From Desulfobulbaceae bacterium (GTDB lineage Bacteria > Desulfobacterota > Desulfobulbia > Desulfobulbales > SURF-16), in assembly GCA_024763495.1 (NCBI GenBank), contig JANTFJ010000057.1, forward strand, positions 1 to 10,768: a DNA stretch of 10,768 nucleotides. Direction: 5' to 3'. A program made the translations under genes and the position numbers. Positions 7,151 to 10,768 of the stretch are shown in pieces; the stretch's first letter is position 1, and the number at the start of each line of letters is the position of its first letter. The notes below the pieces were generated by a model, which had not been told where the DNA came from, did no database searches, and saw nothing but the letters and a program-made list of their open reading frames with translations.

Positions 7151-7177
7151 CGCCTGAATGTGTTGCAGATTCAGGCG
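7151..7177. repeat. Perfect 9-bp hairpin
   Basis: CGCCTGAAT (7151-7159) pairs exactly with ATTCAGGCG (7169-7177) around a 9-nt loop. No T-run follows on either strand, so it is not a typical intrinsic terminator. It lies just left of the mini-element at 7191-7315. Confidence 0.5.
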
Positions 7178-7190
7178 ATCTGATTGAACA

Positions 7191-7315
7191 GGTAAGCGCA
7201 GACTCCGAAACCGCAGGCATAGCAGGGCTACGTTGAGAATTTTGTGACATGAAGAGCGGCTGAAGATGTGATACAGTTTACAAATACTGAGATTTGCAAT
7301 CATTAGGTGCTTACC
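7191..7315. repeat. 125-bp mini inverted-repeat element upstream of ptsH
   Basis: The left end is GGTAAGCGCA (7191-7200) and the right end, read on the other strand from 7315, is GGTAAGCACC, so eight of the first ten bases agree. The interior includes CATGAAGAGCGGCTGAAGATG-like sequence at 7248-7268, related to a stretch inside the 502-bp element (1677-1702). The left 18 bases also match the mini-element at 4998. It is too short to encode a transposase and resembles a non-autonomous element. It separates the ptsHI genes from anything upstream. Confidence 0.5.
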
Positions 7316-7323
7316 TCTTCGCC

Positions 7324-7371
7324 CGTTTCGGCGTGATTCACATAGTATACTATAGAGAACACGCCGAAACG
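7324..7371. repeat. Large nested palindrome (12-bp stem enclosing a 12-bp palindrome)
   Basis: CGTTTCGGCGTG (7324-7335) is perfectly complementary to CACGCCGAAACG (7360-7371). The 24-nt loop contains ATAGTATACTAT (7342-7353), itself a perfect palindrome. The result could be a cross-shaped structure in DNA or a long hairpin in RNA. It begins 8 bp after the end of the mini-element. It could be a protein-binding or recombination site, another repeat, or a leader hairpin for ptsH about 190 bp downstream; the sequence alone does not decide. Confidence 0.6.
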
Positions 7372-7560
7372 AATAAATCCGGGGCACTATCCGAACATTT
7401 AAAGGGGTAGTGAAGGGTAGCTTTTACCCAACCCGAATATTTACGCCTTAACTTCGCTAACCCCAGTAATTGTAACTGGTTACAGGGCATAAACTCCGAC
7501 TCCGTTCGGTGCCCGGTGAGCAGTTACGAAAAAAGCTCAGGCACAAGACACTGATTAATT

Positions 7561-7824
7561 ATGGTAAAAGAAGTAGTAATTAAAAATAAATTCGGTCTGC
7601 ATGGTCGTCCTGCCTCGTTACTGGTAACAACAGCGCAAAAATTTCAGGCAGACATTAAGCTAAAAAAAGATAAAATCACGGTTGACGCCAAGAGTATTCT
7701 TGAAGTGATGTCTATTGCCTGCGCCAAAGGAACCCCTCTTGTCATCAGGGCCAGCGGTGTTGACGAAAACGCGGCTCTGGATTCCCTCGTTGATTTAATT
7801 GACAACAAGTTTGGTGAAGAATGA
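7561..7824 (+). CDS. ptsH: HPr, histidine phosphocarrier protein
   Basis: HPr takes phosphate from enzyme I and hands it to EIIA proteins. The 87-residue protein is a complete HPr fold. The active site is His14-Gly-Arg16-Pro in FGLHGRPAS, and the regulatory serine is Ser45 in DAKSILEVM, the residue that HPr kinase modifies in species that have it. No hprK is in this window. The ATG at 7561 gives the normal N terminus MVKEVVIKN; an in-frame TGA at 7552-7554 rules out a longer form. No Shine-Dalgarno site lies at the right distance. The last 4 bp overlap ptsI (ATGA), so the two are co-translated. With no sugar permease nearby and ptsN upstream, a mainly regulatory relay is likely. Confidence 0.95.
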   Translation: MVKEVVIKNKFGLHGRPASLLVTTAQKFQADIKLKKDKITVDAKSILEVMSIACAKGTPLVIRASGVDENAALDSLVDLIDNKFGEE

Positions 7825-9578
7825 AACAGCCATCAGACAGCGACCTGGAACTGTTTGGCCTTAAGGGGTCTCCCGGCATTGTCATGGGAAAAATTGTTGT
7901 GGTTGACAACAAGACCAAATGGCAGCGGCGGCATCTTGATTCAGCGGACGTACCTGACGAAATTATGCGTTTCAAGATTGCTGTTGCCCGTACCGAGCAT
8001 CAGCTCATGGATATCTATGATCAGTTTACCGAGCACCTTGCCGACTATTCAGCCATCATCAACAGTCATATTCTCATACTGAAAGACGGGATGATTTATG
8101 ACCAAACCGTACAAATTATCGAGGATAAACAGATTAACGCTGAATGGGCTCTTGACCAGGCCCTGCAGGCTATTGAACAGCGTTTTGCTGAACTTGATGA
8201 TTTATACATCCGGGAACGGTTTGTCGATGTCCGCCAGGTTGGAGATCGTATATTTCGAATGCTGGCCGGCAAAAAAAATGAACCGCAATTTTCCGGCAAG
8301 GTAATTCTGGCAGCCAGAGATTTTTCACCGGAAGACACCCTGCGGATGAACCAGGACATGATTTTAGGCTTTATGACGGAAATGGGAGGAGTGACTTCCC
8401 ACACCGCTATTGTGGCTCGAACCCTGGGAATTCCTGCTGTTGTCGGGGTTGACAGTTTGACCGATCTGGTCAAAACCGGAGATATGGCAATCGTTGACGG
8501 CGGGCTCGGCCGGGTATTTATTCATCCCGGCGAGGACAAACTGGCTTTTTATCGGCAGTATCAGGCTCGATTCGAGCAGGTTGACGAGCAGATTTCATTA
8601 TTTGCCCACCTGCCATCCCAGACAATTGACGGTCTTGATGTGCAGATCAGGGCAAACATAGAAGCAATCGAGGAATACAGCCAGGCTGTTAGATGTGGAG
8701 CGGCTGGAATCGGCCTGTTCCGCAGTGAATTTTATTATCTGGGCCGGGAAGAGCCGCCCACGGAAAATTTTCTCGTTGAACTTTATGCCGACCTGCTTTC
8801 TGTTCTGGCTCCTTTTCCGGTTACTATCCGAACTCTTGATCTGGGCGGCGACAAGCGTCCGGGCAATTGGCCCGTTGAAGAGAATCCGGCCCTGGGGCTG
8901 CGCTCTATTCGTTTTTCCCTCTGGGAAGGCAGCCTGTTTAAGACCCAGCTTCGCGCCCTGTTTCGGGCCGGGGTTCAAGGCAACTTGCGTATCCTCATGC
9001 CGATGATATCGTCCCTTGAAGAATTAGTAAGAGCAAAGGAAATAATAACCCTGGTTAAAGAAGAACTTAGCGCCGAGGGGCTGCCTTTTGAGCCGGATAT
9101 TCAACTTGGTATCATGATTGAAGTGCCAAGCGCCGTAGAAGTGGCTGATGTCCTGGCCGGGGAGGTGGACTTTTTCAGTATCGGCACCAATGACCTTATC
9201 CAGTATGCCATGGCGGTAGACCGGATAAATGAGAATGTTGCTAATATGTATGAGCCCCTCCATCCTGCTATTTTACGCATGATAAGCCAGACAGTAAAAT
9301 GCGGCCATGATAAGGGTATTGAGGTTGGCCTGTGCGGTGAAATGGCCGGAGACATTACATTTTTGCCATTACTCCTTGGCCTCGGCATTGATGAACTGAG
9401 TACCAGCCCCCTGATCATTCCCCATCTCAAAAGAATGATTCGCAACAGTACGGCCGCCGAAGTAACGGAACTGGCAGCCAGGATTCTTTCTCTAAACAGC
9501 GCTAATGAAATACGTAATTATTTATGCGGCTATCTGCCTCGCAATTATCCCGAAGAATTCGGGATAAAATTTTCCTGA
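7821..9578 (+). CDS. ptsI: Enzyme I of the PTS (phosphoenolpyruvate-protein phosphotransferase)
   Basis: Enzyme I autophosphorylates from phosphoenolpyruvate and phosphorylates HPr. The 585-residue protein has the N-terminal HPr-binding domain (about 12-150), the phosphohistidine domain with His194 in GGVTSHTAIVARTLGIP, and the C-terminal PEP-binding barrel. Barrel motifs include RTLDLGGDK, LGLRSIRFSL, IEVPSAVEVAD, SIGTNDLIQYAMAVDR and the catalytic Cys505 in GLCGEMAGD. It lacks the N-terminal GAF domain of the nitrogen-type paralogue PtsP, so it is a standard EI. It starts at ATG 7821, overlapping the ptsH stop by 4 bp. Its stop codon touches an intrinsic terminator (9578-9600), so ptsH and ptsI form a two-gene transcript. 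Confidence 0.96.
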   Translation: MKQPSDSDLELFGLKGSPGIVMGKIVVVDNKTKWQRRHLDSADVPDEIMRFKIAVARTEHQLMDIYDQFTEHLADYSAIINSHILILKDGMIYDQTVQIIEDKQINAEWALDQALQAIEQRFAELDDLYIRERFVDVRQVGDRIFRMLAGKKNEPQFSGKVILAARDFSPEDTLRMNQDMILGFMTEMGGVTSHTAIVARTLGIPAVVGVDSLTDLVKTGDMAIVDGGLGRVFIHPGEDKLAFYRQYQARFEQVDEQISLFAHLPSQTIDGLDVQIRANIEAIEEYSQAVRCGAAGIGLFRSEFYYLGREEPPTENFLVELYADLLSVLAPFPVTIRTLDLGGDKRPGNWPVEENPALGLRSIRFSLWEGSLFKTQLRALFRAGVQGNLRILMPMISSLEELVRAKEIITLVKEELSAEGLPFEPDIQLGIMIEVPSAVEVADVLAGEVDFFSIGTNDLIQYAMAVDRINENVANMYEPLHPAILRMISQTVKCGHDKGIEVGLCGEMAGDITFLPLLLGLGIDELSTSPLIIPHLKRMIRNSTAAEVTELAARILSLNSANEIRNYLCGYLPRNYPEEFGIKFS

Positions 9579-9600
9579 AACAACCTTCTGGTTGTTTTTT
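9578..9600 (+). terminator. Intrinsic terminator after ptsI
   Basis: AACAACC (9579-9585) pairs perfectly with GGTTGTT (9590-9596) around a TTCT loop, followed by TTTT. Adding A9578 and T9597 makes the stem 8 bp. The stem begins at the last base of the ptsI stop codon. A TTG codon at 9592 that would extend thiL upstream lies inside this hairpin, which argues against it as the thiL start. Confidence 0.85.
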
Positions 9601-9633
9601 ATCGATTTCCAGCTTTTCCCACCTCTCTACAAT

Positions 9634-10689
9634 ATGCTGCCTGAAACAGAATTTATAAAAAAAATACTGGATCGTCTTGAACCTGATCGTTCAGCCGGTC
9701 TGCTCAAAGGTATTGGCGATGACTGCGCGGTTCTGGCTCAAAGCGGCACAAAGGTTACTTTAGTCACGATTGATTCCCTGGTTGAAAAAATTCATTTTGA
9801 TTTGTCCTGGCACCCGCCCTATCTTCTCGGTCGCAAGGCTGCGGCTGTTAATATCAGCGATATAGCCGCCATGGGCGGCGTGCCTCGATTTGCCCTGTTA
9901 TCAGTAGCTGCTCCGGCAAATTATAAGCAACACCTGCTTGATAAGTTTATGGCGGGATTTCTGGACATGCTGGATGAATTTGCCATTATTCTTGTAGGCG
10001 GTGACACGGTAAGCAGTCAGGAACTGACATTTTCCGTAACAGTACTGGGCGAAATGGCAGAGGATGAAGTTCTTTATCGTTCCGGAGCCCGGGAGGGCGA
10101 CTTGATCTGGGTCAGCGGACATCTGGGCCAGGCAGGAGCCGGCCTGGAATTATGCCGGACCCATCCTCATGAAAAGTACCAATGGCCGGAGCTTGTCCAG
10201 GCCCATCTTGATCCTTCTCCAGCAGTCAAACTTGGCCGGGTTCTGGCCGCGAGCCGGCTGGTCAGCGCCATGATGGATATTTCCGACGGAATCGCCACCG
10301 ACCTGGCCCATATCTGCGCCGCTTCCTCTGTCGGGGCGGAAATAACAGCTGATTCTCTGCCCTTAAGTCCTGCCCTCAAAGAAGTTGCTTCCCGGCTGAA
10401 CTTTGACCCCCTGCAACCGGCTCTGCGCGGCGGTGAAGATTACCATCTTCTTTTTACCTCGCCTGCGGCAAACAGCGGACGCCTCGAACAATTAGTCAAA
10501 GAAAAAACCGGCAAAGACATTTACCGCGTAGGAAAAATTATTGCCGGGGATGGGGTTAAACTGCGAGGGAATAATGGTCAAACAAGCGATATAACCTTCC
10601 AGGGCTATGAGCATAATTCCAGCAAATTAACATGGGCGGCGAACCAGAAAACCCAGCCGGCAATTTTGCTGGACGATAGCGATCAATAA
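9634..10689 (+). CDS. thiL: ThiL, thiamine-monophosphate kinase
   Basis: ThiL phosphorylates thiamine monophosphate with ATP to give thiamine pyrophosphate, the last step of the pathway. Motifs in order, numbered from the ATG at 9634 (351 aa): GIGDDCAVL (26-34), IDSLVEKIHF (46-55), GRKAAAVNISDIAAMGG (66-82), GGDTVSS (122-128), MDISDGIATDLAHI (214-227) and GGEDYHLLFT (266-275). The frame is open to a TTG at 9592, but that codon lies in the ptsI terminator, so 9634 is preferred despite a poor ribosome binding site. The family usually ends near a G(W/Y)xH motif, here GYEH at 324-327. The extra 24 residues are atypical, and the last five codons plus the TAA come from the repeat that begins at 10673. 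Confidence 0.9.
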   Translation: MLPETEFIKKILDRLEPDRSAGLLKGIGDDCAVLAQSGTKVTLVTIDSLVEKIHFDLSWHPPYLLGRKAAAVNISDIAAMGGVPRFALLSVAAPANYKQHLLDKFMAGFLDMLDEFAIILVGGDTVSSQELTFSVTVLGEMAEDEVLYRSGAREGDLIWVSGHLGQAGAGLELCRTHPHEKYQWPELVQAHLDPSPAVKLGRVLAASRLVSAMMDISDGIATDLAHICAASSVGAEITADSLPLSPALKEVASRLNFDPLQPALRGGEDYHLLFTSPAANSGRLEQLVKEKTGKDIYRVGKIIAGDGVKLRGNNGQTSDITFQGYEHNSSKLTWAANQKTQPAILLDDSDQ

Positions 10690-10768
10690 ACCACACCTTG
10701 ACTTTTGAGAAGGCACGGCCTGTAAGCGTTTCAGGGATGCCGCCATGTGCCCGTTTCAACGCTCGCGA
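10673..10768 (-). repeat. Second copy of the small-ORF repeat, fused to the thiL 3' end
   Basis: Bases 10673-10768 match 1853-1948 at 95 of 96 positions; the one difference (10742 G against 1922 T) is synonymous in the minus-strand small ORF (GGC against GGA, both Gly). The copy continues past the window edge. At its inner end the match stops abruptly: the ORF reads FIDRYR and then continues into the antisense of thiL instead of EFCL and a stop. So this copy has lost the last few codons of the ORF and its own stop. By homology its outer end, GCGCTTAC, should lie about 62 bp beyond the window. Confidence 0.85.

Larger units (their letters stand above)
6634..7560. other. 927-bp gene-free region rich in repeats and palindromes
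   Basis: No protein or tRNA gene can be supported here. From left to right it holds the rng leader (6634-6672), a solo element end (6673-6706), a short CCGGG/CCCGG hairpin (6719-6735), two copies of TGAGTGAGCCCTTA (6767-6780 and 7092-7105), an AT-rich stretch around 7040-7090, a perfect 9-bp hairpin (7151-7177), a mini-element (7191-7315), a large nested palindrome (7324-7371), and a GGGTA/TACCC hairpin (7415-7429). The ptsH promoter must lie within or near this region, but no convincing -35/-10 pair was found. In related gene orders a mannose-type IIA gene can lie between rapZ and ptsH; no trace of it was recognised. Confidence 0.6.

Noticed and set aside
7103..7387. 94-codon minus-strand ORF upstream of ptsH
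   Set aside because: It runs through the mini-element and both arms of the large palindrome, with no recognisable domain or start signal; repeat-derived open frame.
6634..7560. tRNA, riboswitch or CRISPR in the long gap before ptsH
   Set aside because: No tRNA T-loop or acceptor pattern, no regularly spaced repeats and no recognisable riboswitch core were seen; the hairpins do not add up to a known RNA.
9592..9633. Upstream TTG start for thiL adding 14 residues
   Set aside because: The TTG lies in the stem of the ptsI terminator and the added residues (MFFIDFQLFPPLYN) do not resemble a ThiL N terminus.
10556..10759. 67-codon minus-strand ORF over the end of thiL
   Set aside because: It is the truncated repeat ORF running on into antisense thiL sequence; a chimera without its own identity.

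Overview
The window looks like a chromosomal stretch from a Gram-negative bacterium. The LPS-export genes lptA and lptB sit beside rpoN, ptsN, rapZ, ptsH and ptsI. That neighbourhood is typical of Proteobacteria in the broad sense, and the flavour here (HPr and EI close by, no sugar permease) suggests a deltaproteobacterium (Desulfobacterota). The taxonomic call is inference from gene order and protein style, not from a search.

Layout, left to right: a repeat-like leader with no gene (1-176); lptA and lptB (177-1500); a 502-bp inverted-repeat element filling most of the lptB-rpoN gap (1509-2010); rpoN, ptsN and rapZ on the + strand (2097-4933); a short gap with a mini-element; a ribonuclease G/E-family gene on the - strand (5113-6633); a 927-bp gene-free stretch full of palindromes and repeat fragments (6634-7560); ptsH and ptsI overlapping by 4 bp (7561-9578), closed by a clear intrinsic terminator; thiL (start best placed at 9634); and, at the right edge, a second copy of the repeat unit found at 1853-1948, which supplies the thiL stop codon.

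The genes form three functional groups: LPS transport (LptA periplasmic bridge, LptB ATPase), sigma-54 transcription with a nitrogen-type phosphorelay (RpoN, EIIA-Ntr, RapZ, HPr, EI), and two housekeeping enzymes (RNase G, thiamine-monophosphate kinase). No sugar-specific PTS permease, no hpf between rpoN and ptsN, no mannose-type IIA gene between rapZ and ptsH, and no recognisable lptC end upstream of lptA are present.

The most unusual content is a family of intergenic repeats whose ends begin GTAAGCGC. The largest one, between lptB and rpoN, is a tail-to-tail pair of diverged copies of a small unit. The right-hand copy carries an intact 53-codon ORF on the - strand (1838-1999). The left-hand copy is the same ORF decayed by frameshifts, yet several substitutions between the two are synonymous or conservative. 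A 96-bp piece of the same ORF recurs at the end of thiL with one difference, which is synonymous. A lone end of the family lies just upstream of rng, and two shorter elements with related ends lie on both sides of rng. No function is recognised for the small ORF.
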